Shown: positions 24,418 to 32,400 of the stretch, in pieces
Numbering within the stretch: the stretch's first letter is position 1
How the letters are laid out: each line of letters begins with the position of its first letter
From: UBA4720 sp038227135
Lineage (GTDB): Bacteria; Gemmatimonadota; Gemmatimonadetes; Gemmatimonadales; Gemmatimonadaceae
Length of the DNA stretch: 64,000 nucleotides
Direction of reading: 5' to 3'
Assembly (NCBI GenBank): GCA_038227135.1
Contig: JBBRQC010000001.1
Location: forward strand, 146,175-210,174
Program-made: the position numbers and the translations under genes
Notes under the pieces: model-generated
What the model was told of the DNA's origin: nothing
What the model saw: only the letters and a program-made list of their open reading frames with translations
The model's database searches: none

Positions 24418-25755
24418 CTAGTTTGTCCTGCGCAATCGCGCGGCAAAGGCGCCATCGGTTCCGTGACGCTGAGGAAGCACGCGCAACCGGCCGTCGTCGA
24501 GAAGATCCGGCGACACCGACCCTTCCGGTGGGGGCTCCAGAACGAAGCCCGGATTGTCGCCGAGAAAAGCATCCACCTGCGCGTCGTTCTCTTCCGGCTC
24601 GAGCGAGCACGTGCTGTAGATGAGGAGCCCACCGGGCTTCACGACGCTGGCTCCCGCGCGCAGAATCGTCTTCTGCAAAGCCGACATCACGGCGAGGTCG
24701 GAGACTTTCAGTCTCCACCGCGCATCGGGATGGCGGCGGAACGTGCCGGTGCCTGTGCACGGCACATCGATCAGCACTGCGTCTACAGGCCGGATTGCCG
24801 GATTGCGCGCGTCGGCGACGAAGGGATGGATATTGGTCGTCTCGAGCCGCCTCTCGTTGGCGAGCAAGCGCTGGAGCCTTCCCACGGATTTGTCGCTCGC
24901 GAGAACTGTCCCCGCGATCCTCGACAGCTCGAGCGACTTTCCGCCCGGAGCGGCGCAAAGGTCTGCAACGGTTTGTCCGTTGGCAATTGCGGCGTACTCG
25001 GTAACCAGAGTCGCCGCCGGATCCTGGACGAAGAAAAGTCCCTTCTTGAACGCGCCCAGCTCGGTGAGGGTGATTCCGCCGGAGATGGCGATGCTCTCGC
25101 GCAGGTAAGGAGCGTCACCGATGTGAACTCCCGCTTCCTCCAGCATTGACTCCAGCTGCTCCCTGACGATTCCGTAAGGGCGAAGGATGATCGGAGCTTC
25201 CGCGTTGTTGACAGTGAGAAGCTTCTCGGTGTCCCGCTCGCCCCAGCGCTCAACCCACCGAGCAACCAGCCAACGCGGATGGGAATACTTGAGCGCCAGC
25301 GCATCGACAGTGTCCGTGGGTGTGCCGCCCGCTGCGCCCAGGGCATCGCGCTCCCGGTCGGTGCGACGGAGCACTGCGTTGACGAGCTTACTCGCGCCCA
25401 GTCCGTGGCGGCGCTTGGCGAGCTCCACCGTCTGCGCGATGGCGGCGTACGCGGGAACGCTTCCCATGTTGGTGAGCTGATACACGCCGAGTCTGAGCAG
25501 GTCGATCACATCCGGATCGAGACGCGCGAGCCCGCCGCGCACACGATCGGACAAAATCGTGTCGATCCAGGCGCGGTGACGCAGCATCCCGTAGACGAGC
25601 TCCCGCGTCCAGCGGCGATCGCGGGCATCGAGCGGCGCGATCCGTCGATCGAACGACTGATCGAGGAATTCGCCTCTGCGGAGATCGACGCAGATCTCGG
25701 CGGCGACTGCTCGTGACGCGGTGACTCCTCCCGTGGATACGGCTGTCGCGCTCAT
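24418..25755 (-). CDS. rsmB: RsmB, 16S rRNA m5C967 methyltransferase
   Basis: 445 residues. An N-terminal NusB-like RNA-binding domain (about residues 10-140, e.g. ARDRRWTRELVYGMLRHRAW) precedes a SAM-dependent methyltransferase with VADLCAAPGGKSLEL, DVPCTGTGTFRRHPDARW and the catalytic STCSLEPEEND. It methylates cytosine 967 of 16S rRNA. ATG 25753-25755 overlaps the thiG stop (ATGA); the frame upstream of it is a thiG shadow. Position beside def-fmt is the common def-fmt-rsmB arrangement, here interrupted by thiamine genes. Confidence 0.93.
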   Translation of the reverse strand: MSATAVSTGGVTASRAVAAEICVDLRRGEFLDQSFDRRIAPLDARDRRWTRELVYGMLRHRAWIDTILSDRVRGGLARLDPDVIDLLRLGVYQLTNMGSVPAYAAIAQTVELAKRRHGLGASKLVNAVLRRTDRERDALGAAGGTPTDTVDALALKYSHPRWLVARWVERWGERDTEKLLTVNNAEAPIILRPYGIVREQLESMLEEAGVHIGDAPYLRESIAISGGITLTELGAFKKGLFFVQDPAATLVTEYAAIANGQTVADLCAAPGGKSLELSRIAGTVLASDKSVGRLQRLLANERRLETTNIHPFVADARNPAIRPVDAVLIDVPCTGTGTFRRHPDARWRLKVSDLAVMSALQKTILRAGASVVKPGGLLIYSTCSLEPEENDAQVDAFLGDNPGFVLEPPPEGSVSPDLLDDGRLRVLPQRHGTDGAFAARLRRTN

Positions 25756-26567
25756 GTGCCGAGCATTCCCGTAGTTGGAGACGACGGTACGGCGACTTCG
25801 CGCCGGGGCATCCGTCCAGCCAGGTAGGCGTGTCTTCCGGCTTCGACGGCGCCCTTCATTGCGGCAGCCATGCGAACCGGATCCTGAGCGGCCGCGATGC
25901 CCGTGTTCATGAGAATCCCATCGACGCCCTGCTCCATCACGATGCACGCATCCGACGCAGTGCCGACTCCGGCGTCGACGATCACCGGCACAGAGAGCCT
26001 CTGCTTGATGGTGCGGATAGCGTAAGGATTGAGCATCCCCAGTCCCGATCCGATCGGCGATGCGAGGGGCATCACTGCGACAGCCCCCGCTTCCTCGAGC
26101 TTGAGCGCGGTGATGAGATCGTCGTTCGTGTATGCCAGCACCTTGAAGCCTTCATCCGCGAGCGTCTTCGTCGCCTGCAGAAGGCCAGTCGTGTCAGGGA
26201 GCAATGTCTGCTGATCGCCGATCACTTCGAGCTTCACCCACTCGTTGAATCCGGCCGCTCGTCCCAGTCGGGCGTAGCGAATCGCGTCCGACGCGTTGTA
26301 GCAGCCGGCGGTGTTGGCGATCAGGAAGTAGTGGTCCGGATCGAGGTGGTGAAGGATCGCCTCATCCTTGGACCGATCGAGGTCGACGCGACGCACGGCG
26401 ACGGTGACGACCTCGGCGCCCGACGCTTCGATCGCTTCGACCATCTGGGCGTTCGACGCGTATTTGCCCGTGCCGACCATCAGCCGCGAGCGGAACTCAC
26501 GCCCCGCAATAACGAGCGGCTGCGGATCGGTGAGGGTTGTCGGAGACAGCAGATCGGCGTGCGCCAC
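25752..26567 (-). CDS. thiG: ThiG, thiazole synthase
   Basis: 271 residues from GTG 26565-26567, one base after the thiS stop, with GGAGG nine bases upstream; the open frame 11 codons further is inside thiS. TIM-barrel motifs include FRSRLMVGTGKY (Schiff-base-forming Lys region in this family), SGAEVVTVAVRR, GFNEWVKLEVIGD, PLASPIGSGLG and VDAGVGTASDA. ThiG joins 1-deoxyxylulose phosphate, dehydroglycine and sulfur from ThiS thiocarboxylate to make the thiazole of thiamine. The thiS-thiG order fits. Confidence 0.95.
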   Translation of the reverse strand: MAHADLLSPTTLTDPQPLVIAGREFRSRLMVGTGKYASNAQMVEAIEASGAEVVTVAVRRVDLDRSKDEAILHHLDPDHYFLIANTAGCYNASDAIRYARLGRAAGFNEWVKLEVIGDQQTLLPDTTGLLQATKTLADEGFKVLAYTNDDLITALKLEEAGAVAVMPLASPIGSGLGMLNPYAIRTIKQRLSVPVIVDAGVGTASDACIVMEQGVDGILMNTGIAAAQDPVRMAAAMKGAVEAGRHAYLAGRMPRREVAVPSSPTTGMLGT

Positions 26568-26568
26568 C

Positions 26569-26802
26569 TCAGCCTCCGCCAACGAAGTGAACGATCTCAA
26601 TCACGTCGTCAGGCGCAAGTGCGAGCGACGTAAAAGAGGCGCGATCGCGCACGATCGTACCGTTGCGCTCCACCACGATTGTGCGCGGCTCGAGCTCGAG
26701 TGAAGCAAGCAGATCCGCCAGCGTCCAACCGATTGGGATCCGGCGCTCCGTTCCATTCACCGCGAGAGCGATTTCCGCCTCGAGTATCTCGGTTCCCGTC
26801 AT
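26569..26802 (-). CDS. thiS: ThiS, sulfur carrier protein
   Basis: 77 residues. A small ubiquitin-like fold: ALAVNGTERRIPIGWTLADL, VVERNGTIVRDR, and APDDVIEIVHFVGGG at the C-terminus. The terminal Gly-Gly is the adenylation and thiocarboxylate site; here three glycines end the chain. The N-terminus is about ten residues longer than usual. ATG 26800-26802 overlaps the tenI stop (ATGA). It supplies sulfur to ThiG, encoded immediately downstream. Confidence 0.93.
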   Translation of the reverse strand: MTGTEILEAEIALAVNGTERRIPIGWTLADLLASLELEPRTIVVERNGTIVRDRASFTSLALAPDDVIEIVHFVGGG

Positions 26803-27443
26803 ACCTGTGAAAGATAACGGCTCGCGGCGAGTTCTGAATTCTCGTCGTTCCAGATTCCGCGTATTGCGGCGATCCCATGTGCGCCTCGATGGACCAGCGA
26901 CCGGACGTGTTCCGGCCTGATGCCTCCGATCGCGATCACCGGAAACCTCACCGCGGCAACGACTTCGTTGATGAACGCGCTCTCCTGCCGGGGAGCGCCC
27001 GGATGAGATGGTGTCTCGAAGACGTGGCCGGCGACGCACCAGTCGGCGCCCGCCTGCTCGGCGTCCCGCGCTTCATCCGGAGAATGAACGCTCGCCCCGA
27101 TCCTGAGGGCGGGTGCGATTCTCTGGACGTCGGGAACCGCAATCGACTTGTGAGTCAATTGAACTCCTTGTACTCCGCAGGCGAGCGCGACATCGACGCG
27201 ATCGTTCACGATACACCAGCAGCTGGTCTGCTCGTGAAGCTCGAGCAGAGCGAGCGTGATCGAGTAGAGAGTAGGCGAGTCGAGAAGCTGGGACCTCACG
27301 TGAATCGCGCCCTTGTCGCCCAAAACTCGCATCACTCCCAGCGCTTTCCGCAGAAACCCCGGACGCAACATGATCTCGTCGGTCGTTACTGCATGCACGC
27401 ACGGCAAATCGGTCATCGGCGCTTTTACTTCAGGCGCCGTCAC
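26799..27443 (-). CDS. tenI: TenI-type thiazole tautomerase (ThiE/TenI family)
   Basis: 214 residues. It belongs to the ThiE/TenI TIM-barrel family, but details fit TenI: GVQLTHKSIAVPD replaces the ThiE phosphate motif GVHLGQxD, and SVHSPDEARDAEQAGADW leads into AGHVFET (His140), the region of the TenI catalytic His, then FPVIAIGGI. TenI converts the thiazole made by ThiG to its aromatic tautomer. GTG 27441-27443 is preferred because it overlaps the fmt stop (GTGA) and has GAAAGG eight bases upstream; ATG 27414-27416 would remove nine residues. thiS and thiG follow directly. Thiamine-phosphate synthase activity is not excluded. Confidence 0.8.
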   Translation of the reverse strand: MTAPEVKAPMTDLPCVHAVTTDEIMLRPGFLRKALGVMRVLGDKGAIHVRSQLLDSPTLYSITLALLELHEQTSCWCIVNDRVDVALACGVQGVQLTHKSIAVPDVQRIAPALRIGASVHSPDEARDAEQAGADWCVAGHVFETPSHPGAPRQESAFINEVVAAVRFPVIAIGGIRPEHVRSLVHRGAHGIAAIRGIWNDENSELAASRYLSQV

Positions 27444-28366
27444 GATCCGTACCTTTCGCCAACCGCTGCGCCACGCCCGCGCGTCCATTCGTGCGCCGGC
27501 ATTCTGCTCTTGCCCGACGGCTGGACCTCGGCAATTCGCAGTGCATCGATCCCGCACGCGATGACGAGCTCGCCCGTCGTCTTGAGAACCTCGCCCGGTG
27601 TACCCTTGATCCCGTCCAGCACCTTGGGCCCGAACATCTTGACGTCGCCCTTCGATGTTCGGGTGAACGCGCCGGGTTTGGGGTCGGACGCTCGAATCAA
27701 CCGCGATATCTCCAGCGCGCTGGCGCTCCAGTCGATGAGCGATGACTCGCGGGTGATTTTCGCCGCGTACGTCGCGCGCGCATCGTCCTGAGGCTTTTCC
27801 TTTCCAGCTCCGATCGAGATCAGAGTCAGAGCCTCGATCAGACTCAACGCACCCAGCTCGGACAGCCGGTCCTGCAATTCGCCGTAGGTCTCGTCGGCAA
27901 GGATCGGGGTGTCCGCCTGGAGGAGAATCGGCCCCGCGTCCAGAGCTGGAATCACTCTCATGATCGTCACACCGGTTTCGGCGAGACCCTGCTTTATCGC
28001 GGCCTGGATTGGCGCCGCTCCCCTGAGGAGCGGAAGCAGCGATGCATGAATGTTGAGAGTCCCCTTGGCGGGGAGGTCGATGATGTTCGGCGGCAGGATG
28101 TGCCCGTAGGCTACGACGACGCCGATCTCCGCGTCGAGGTCCTTGAGCTTATCCACCAGGCCAGGCTCGCGCGCGTTCTTCGGCTGGAACAGCGGAATCT
28201 CTTCTTCCAGCGCGATCTGCTTGACCGCCGACGGAATCACTTCGCGCGCGCGACCCTGCGGCTTGTCGGGTTGCGTGACTACGCCGACGACATCGAATCC
28301 CTCACCGATGAGAGCGCGCAGGGGCGCCGCGGCAAACTCCGGAGTTCCCCAGAAGAGAATCCGCAC
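27440..28366 (-). CDS. fmt: Methionyl-tRNA formyltransferase
   Basis: 308 residues from GTG 28364-28366, which overlaps the def TAG by one base. Motifs: RILFWGTPEFAAAPLRAL, LNIHASLLPLLRGAAPIQAA (catalytic Asn/His region), TIMRVIPALDAGPIL, and a C-terminal RNA-binding domain with SALEISRLIRASDPKPGAFT. It formylates initiator Met-tRNA. Coupled with def upstream, which removes the formyl group from finished proteins, and with tenI downstream. Confidence 0.95.
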   Translation of the reverse strand: MRILFWGTPEFAAAPLRALIGEGFDVVGVVTQPDKPQGRAREVIPSAVKQIALEEEIPLFQPKNAREPGLVDKLKDLDAEIGVVVAYGHILPPNIIDLPAKGTLNIHASLLPLLRGAAPIQAAIKQGLAETGVTIMRVIPALDAGPILLQADTPILADETYGELQDRLSELGALSLIEALTLISIGAGKEKPQDDARATYAAKITRESSLIDWSASALEISRLIRASDPKPGAFTRTSKGDVKMFGPKVLDGIKGTPGEVLKTTGELVIACGIDALRIAEVQPSGKSRMPAHEWTRGRGAAVGERYGS

Positions 28367-28929
28367 TACATCTCCGTCTCGTTCTCGTGGTGGTGCTCGC
28401 CCTTCACCTCGGCGCGGACCTTTCTGATGTTGCCCGGATACCCTTCTTTTTCCTTCTCCCACTTAGACAGCGCTGACCTGCGCTTGAGCGGACTCAGGTA
28501 GTCGATGAACAGCTTTCCATCGAGGTGGTCGATCTCGTGCTGGAAGCAGCGACCGAGCAGACCATTGCCCGACGCCTCGTACGGATTCCCAGCCTCATCG
28601 ATGGCGCGGATGGTGACTTCAGGCGGACGCTCGACGTCGCCGTAGATGTCCGGAATCGACAGGCATCCTTCTTCTGCCTTCTCGCCCGCCCCGCTCCTGG
28701 AGACGATTTCCGGATTGATGAGCGCGTACTTCGCTCCTTCGACGTCCACCACTGCCAGTCTTTCAGTCCTGCCAACCTGGGGCGCGGCGAGCCCGATGCC
28801 CTCGGCGGCGTACATCGTCTCGAACATGTCGGCGATGAGCTTCCGCAGCTCGTCGGTGACTCGTGTGACGGGTTTGGTGGGTTTGCGAAGAACCGGGTCG
28901 CCGAGCACCCGGATGTCGAGGATGGTCAC
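28366..28929 (-). CDS. def: Peptide deformylase
   Basis: 187 residues. All three signature motifs are present: GIGLAAPQVG, EEGCLSIPD and QHEIDHLDGKLF, giving the Cys and two His metal ligands and the catalytic Glu. It removes N-formyl from nascent proteins. The C-terminus has a charged extension ending GEHHHENETEM beyond the usual domain end. GTG 28927-28929 overlaps the yajC stop (GTGA). Confidence 0.95.
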   Translation of the reverse strand: MTILDIRVLGDPVLRKPTKPVTRVTDELRKLIADMFETMYAAEGIGLAAPQVGRTERLAVVDVEGAKYALINPEIVSRSGAGEKAEEGCLSIPDIYGDVERPPEVTIRAIDEAGNPYEASGNGLLGRCFQHEIDHLDGKLFIDYLSPLKRRSALSKWEKEKEGYPGNIRKVRAEVKGEHHHENETEM

Positions 28930-29252
28930 CCACCGGTGACGTTGGAGACCGATCCCGGTCTGTTGATGCGCGCAATTCTTCCGCGCTCGATGATGAGGCG
29001 GGACTCGCCGGACTTGATGGTAACGCGATCCTCCATTCCGGCGGCCTTGTCGTCAGTGCTCTTCTCCTTGATGAAAAGCACTTCACCGACGAGTCCTCCG
29101 TTGGTGACTATCTCGTCTCCCTTCTTGAGGTTCCGAACCAGCTCGTCGTGCTTCTTTCTCTGCGTCGCTTGTGGGCGAATCAGAATGAAATAGAAGATCG
29201 CGAAGATGGCTCCATACATGAAAATGGAGCCGAGTATGGGATTGCTTGGCAT
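28926..29252 (-). CDS. yajC: YajC, Sec translocase accessory subunit
   Basis: 108 residues from ATG 29250-29252; the longer frame upstream has no family similarity. One membrane helix (MYGAIFAIFYFILIRPQ, with the typical FYFILIRPQ) is followed by QRKKHDELVRNLKKGDEIVT and NGGLVGEV. YajC associates with SecDF-YidC in the inner membrane. SecD/SecF genes, which often follow tgt-yajC, are not next to it here; def follows instead. Confidence 0.92.
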   Translation of the reverse strand: MPSNPILGSIFMYGAIFAIFYFILIRPQATQRKKHDELVRNLKKGDEIVTNGGLVGEVLFIKEKSTDDKAAGMEDRVTIKSGESRLIIERGRIARINRPGSVSNVTGG

Positions 29253-29284
29253 ATATGAAAACCGAAATTGGGTGCGAAATGGTT

Positions 29285-30421
29285 TCAGACGGGGAGCGGC
29301 GGCGCCGAGCGATGCCGCGCAAGCCAATCGCGCGACCATGAGTCGAGATCACCGTTCCGAATGGCCGCCCGCGCCTGGCGCACGAGCGACAGGAGGAAAT
29401 GTACATTGTGCAGGGAAAGGAGGCGCAGCCCCAGTATCTCGTCCGACACGTAGAGATGCCGGATGTACGCCCGGGTGAATCGGGTGCACGCGGAGCAGTC
29501 GCATTCCGGGTCCAGCGGGCGGGGATCGGTGCGGAACTCCGTGCGCTTGATGTTCAGCCGCCCGTCGCGGGTGAAAGCGGACCCGTTTCTTCCCATACGG
29601 GTCGGCGCGACGCAGTCGAACAGGTCCACGCCGCGCCGAATGCCCTCGATCAGATCCTCGGGGAAGCCGACTCCCATCAGGTAGCGAGGGTGAGTCTTTG
29701 GAAGCGCCTCGTCGACGACATCGAGCATTGCGTACATGGCTGGCTTTTCTTCTCCTACCGACAGGCCGCCAATGCCGAACCCTGCCCAGTCGTTCATTCC
29801 GCCGATTGCGGCTGCGGCTTCCCACCGCAGATTCGCGTGGATTCCACCCTGAAGGATTGGAAACAGCGCCTGCTCGCTGGCGCTCTCCAACTTCCCGAAC
29901 TCGGCCAGACAACGGCCCAGCCAACGCATGCTCCGCTCGCTGGCATCGCGCGCCGCTGCTTCATCGGCCTGGCCGGGGATCACGTGATCGAATTGCATGA
30001 TCACGTCGGCTCCGAGGTTTCGCTCGATCTGCATCACGATCTCGGGAGTGAAGAATCGGCGTGAGCCGTCGATGTGCGACTGGAACTCCACTCCGTCTTC
30101 GTTGACCGTGCGTAGCTGTGCGAGCGAGAAAACCTGGAATCCTCCCGAATCGGTGAGGATTGGGCGATCCCAGCGCATGAACTTGTGGAGACCACCCATG
30201 TCGCGGACGACTTCATCGCTCGGTCGGAGGTGTAGGTGGTACGCATTCGCCAGAATCATCGAAGCGCCCATTTGAACGAGATCGTCGGGATCGAGCGCCT
30301 TCACCGCGGCCAGAGTACCGACCGGCATGAACGCCGGTGTCTCGACCTCGCCATGTGGCGTGAGGAAAACGCCGGCCCGTGCGGCGCCGGCGCTGCTCTC
30401 GATCCTGAATGAAAAGCTCAT
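29285..30421 (-). CDS. tgt: Queuine tRNA-ribosyltransferase
   Basis: 378 residues. TIM-barrel motifs PVGTLAAVKALDPDD, WDRPILTDSGGFQVFSL, QFDHVIPGQA, FGIGGLSVGEEK and LFDCVAPTRMGRNG, and the zinc site CDCSACTRFTRAYIRHL with a later His. It exchanges guanine for preQ1 in tRNAs with GUN anticodons. First gene of the minus-strand run; yajC follows after 32 bases. queA, for the next step of queuosine synthesis, lies at 32401 in a separate unit. Confidence 0.95.
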   Translation of the reverse strand: MSFSFRIESSAGAARAGVFLTPHGEVETPAFMPVGTLAAVKALDPDDLVQMGASMILANAYHLHLRPSDEVVRDMGGLHKFMRWDRPILTDSGGFQVFSLAQLRTVNEDGVEFQSHIDGSRRFFTPEIVMQIERNLGADVIMQFDHVIPGQADEAAARDASERSMRWLGRCLAEFGKLESASEQALFPILQGGIHANLRWEAAAAIGGMNDWAGFGIGGLSVGEEKPAMYAMLDVVDEALPKTHPRYLMGVGFPEDLIEGIRRGVDLFDCVAPTRMGRNGSAFTRDGRLNIKRTEFRTDPRPLDPECDCSACTRFTRAYIRHLYVSDEILGLRLLSLHNVHFLLSLVRQARAAIRNGDLDSWSRDWLARHRSAPPLPV

Positions 30422-30546
30422 GGATGTAAGGAAAAGGTAATGAAGCCGGATTTACGCAGATGTTTATTTTCTCTTGCGCGTCTTTTCCCCGACTGTTACG
30501 GTTGCCTGTCGCTCAGTCCGGCAAAAAATCGGGGACCATCCAAGAC

Positions 30547-31332
30547 ATGAGACTTCTGCCATTCCTGGCTCTCGCTGGTGCGCTTACATCGGTCGCGTGT
30601 TCGTCGTCACCGTCGCCGGAAGCTTTACAGGCAACGCTGGTCCAGCACCCCGAGATTCTCTACGCTGCTGTTCGCGCGCATCCGAAGGAATTCATCAGGG
30701 TTCTCAACGCCGTTGCGCAGGAATCGAAAGGAGAGCTTGCGGGTCAGTCGGCGGAGGATGAGCGAGCGCGAATTGATGCCGAATTCAGAAACCCCAAAGT
30801 GCCCTCACTCGCCGGCCATGTAGTATTGGGCGCCGCGAATGCTCCGATCACCATCGTCGAGTACGCGGATTTTCAGTGTCCTTATTGCCGCGCCGAACGC
30901 GTAACCGTGGAAGAAGTGCTCAAGGAATACGCGGGGAAAATCCGTTTCGTTATCAAGCAGACGCCCCTCGATATCCATCCCCAGGCGATGGGGGCCGCTC
31001 TTATGTTCGAGGCCGTCGCGCTGCAGGGTTCGATGCCCGCGCTCCGATTCTACGACGAGCTATACGCCCATCAGGACCGGATAAAAGAAGGCGAGAGCTT
31101 TCTTCAGACTGCGGCCCATAAAGCGGGAGCCGATGTCACTCGTGCAGTCCGCGATGCGAAGGGTGACTCCGCCAGAGCGCTGATCAAGACGGACCTGGAT
31201 GAGGCCCGGAGGTTTGGGTTCAACGGGACACCAGGATTCCTGATCAACGGCGTTTCACTCGAGGGGGCGTATCCCCGAAGTGCGTTCGAAGAGATTATCA
31301 ATCGCCACCTTGTTGCCCTCGGCCTGCAATAG
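30547..31332 (+). CDS. DsbA-like thioredoxin-fold lipoprotein
   Basis: 261 residues from ATG 30547; the frame runs upstream but a lipoprotein signal (LLPFLALAGALTSVACSSS, lipobox Cys) begins here. After a helical N-terminal part, the DsbA-type domain has NAPITIVEYADFQCPYCRAE with a CPYC active site, FVIKQTPLDIHPQA, and FNGTPGFLINGVSL (cis-Pro). Such proteins are periplasmic thiol oxidases or isomerases. It is followed after 32 bases by the six-Cys EXORDIUM-like lipoprotein gene on the same strand, a possible client. Confidence 0.87.
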   Translation: MRLLPFLALAGALTSVACSSSPSPEALQATLVQHPEILYAAVRAHPKEFIRVLNAVAQESKGELAGQSAEDERARIDAEFRNPKVPSLAGHVVLGAANAPITIVEYADFQCPYCRAERVTVEEVLKEYAGKIRFVIKQTPLDIHPQAMGAALMFEAVALQGSMPALRFYDELYAHQDRIKEGESFLQTAAHKAGADVTRAVRDAKGDSARALIKTDLDEARRFGFNGTPGFLINGVSLEGAYPRSAFEEIINRHLVALGLQ

Positions 31333-31364
31333 GCCGAGTCTTCTTCCCCCCAACCGGAGTATAG

Positions 31365-32303
31365 ATGAACCAGAAAACTCTCGCCGTTCTTGGCGCGGCG
31401 GGCCTCGCCCTCGTTGCGTGCTCGGACCCGACTCGCTCTCCATCGGCGATTTTGGCGCCGGAAGGAATGAGCGACGCGCGCTCCACCAATCCCGTCACTG
31501 GCGGTCAGCTGCACGGCGCACCTGAGCACAAATTCTTCGCCAGGGGACAGAACGCCAGAAAACAGGGCAGCGTAAACATGCTCTGGCATAATGGCACTAT
31601 CCTCGTCGCCAACAAGACAAAGGCGATTTTCTGGGGATCGAGCTGGGCGACTTACTCCGGCGACATCATCACCGGTATCGATTCATTCTTTGGCGGTTTC
31701 GGCGGCAGCAACTACGCCTTTACCACCACCGAATACACGGGGTCGAACGGCCAGGTTACGGCGAGCTCCACCTATCTCGGTCACGTCATCGATAACACGC
31801 CGGCGCCTACAAGGGCTCTGACCACCAGCCAGGCGGTTGCGGAGGCGTGCGGCCAGACCGGAAACGCCCCGGACCCGAATGCTCTTTATCTGATCTACAC
31901 CGAAACCGGAGCCGGCAACGTCAACTACTGCGCGTGGCATAGTTACGGGACCTGCAGCAACGGTGCGCCGGTGCAGGTGGCTTACATGCCAAACATCACA
32001 GGCCTCGCCGGCTGCGATCCCGCGGACACGTACGGCACTGGCCATTCGCAGGGCCTCGCGGCTCTGGCGAACGTTACGGCACACGAGCTCGCGGAAGCGA
32101 TTACTGATCCGCGCAACGGTGGCTGGTACGATTCGGGTGGGGCTGAGAACGGCGACAAGTGTGCGTGGACATTCACCGGTGCGGTGACGCTAACCAACGG
32201 GTCGCGCTGGAAGCTGCAAGGCGAATGGTCCAACAACGCTTACACCGCGGGCACCGGCTATCCGAACAACAGTGGACAAAGGGGCTGCCTACAGGGTGCG
32301 TAG
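31365..32303 (+). CDS. EXORDIUM/PHI-1-like lipoprotein with HE motif
   Basis: 312 residues; ATG 31365 has GGAG eight bases upstream. MNQKTLAVLGAAGLALVACS is a lipoprotein signal (Cys19). The mature part resembles the plant EXORDIUM (phosphate-induced protein 1) family: NVTAHELAEAITDPRNGGWY (His240, Glu241) followed by ENGDKCAWTF. The HELAE-x-ITDP element looks like a metallopeptidase helix, but a complete third ligand set is not established and the biochemical activity of EXORDIUM proteins is unknown. At least six Cys, probably in disulfides, fit export and the upstream DsbA-like gene. Bacterial members are sporadic. Confidence 0.55.
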   Translation: MNQKTLAVLGAAGLALVACSDPTRSPSAILAPEGMSDARSTNPVTGGQLHGAPEHKFFARGQNARKQGSVNMLWHNGTILVANKTKAIFWGSSWATYSGDIITGIDSFFGGFGGSNYAFTTTEYTGSNGQVTASSTYLGHVIDNTPAPTRALTTSQAVAEACGQTGNAPDPNALYLIYTETGAGNVNYCAWHSYGTCSNGAPVQVAYMPNITGLAGCDPADTYGTGHSQGLAALANVTAHELAEAITDPRNGGWYDSGGAENGDKCAWTFTGAVTLTNGSRWKLQGEWSNNAYTAGTGYPNNSGQRGCLQGA

Positions 32304-32331
32304 CGATTCCCTTAGTTGCACTGGAACGATT

Positions 32332-32364
32332 GAAAAGGGTGAGAGTCTGACTCTCACCCTTTTC
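32332..32364. terminator. Bidirectional hairpin terminator
   Basis: A perfect 15-base inverted repeat, GAAAAGGGTGAGAGT and its complement around a CTG loop. The T run at one end and A run at the other are part of the stem, so it can act as an intrinsic terminator in both directions. It sits between the convergent EXORDIUM-like and queA genes. Confidence 0.88.
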
Positions 32365-32400
32365 TTGCGTTGTGGAAGAGGTTTGGCCTGAGGGCGCATG

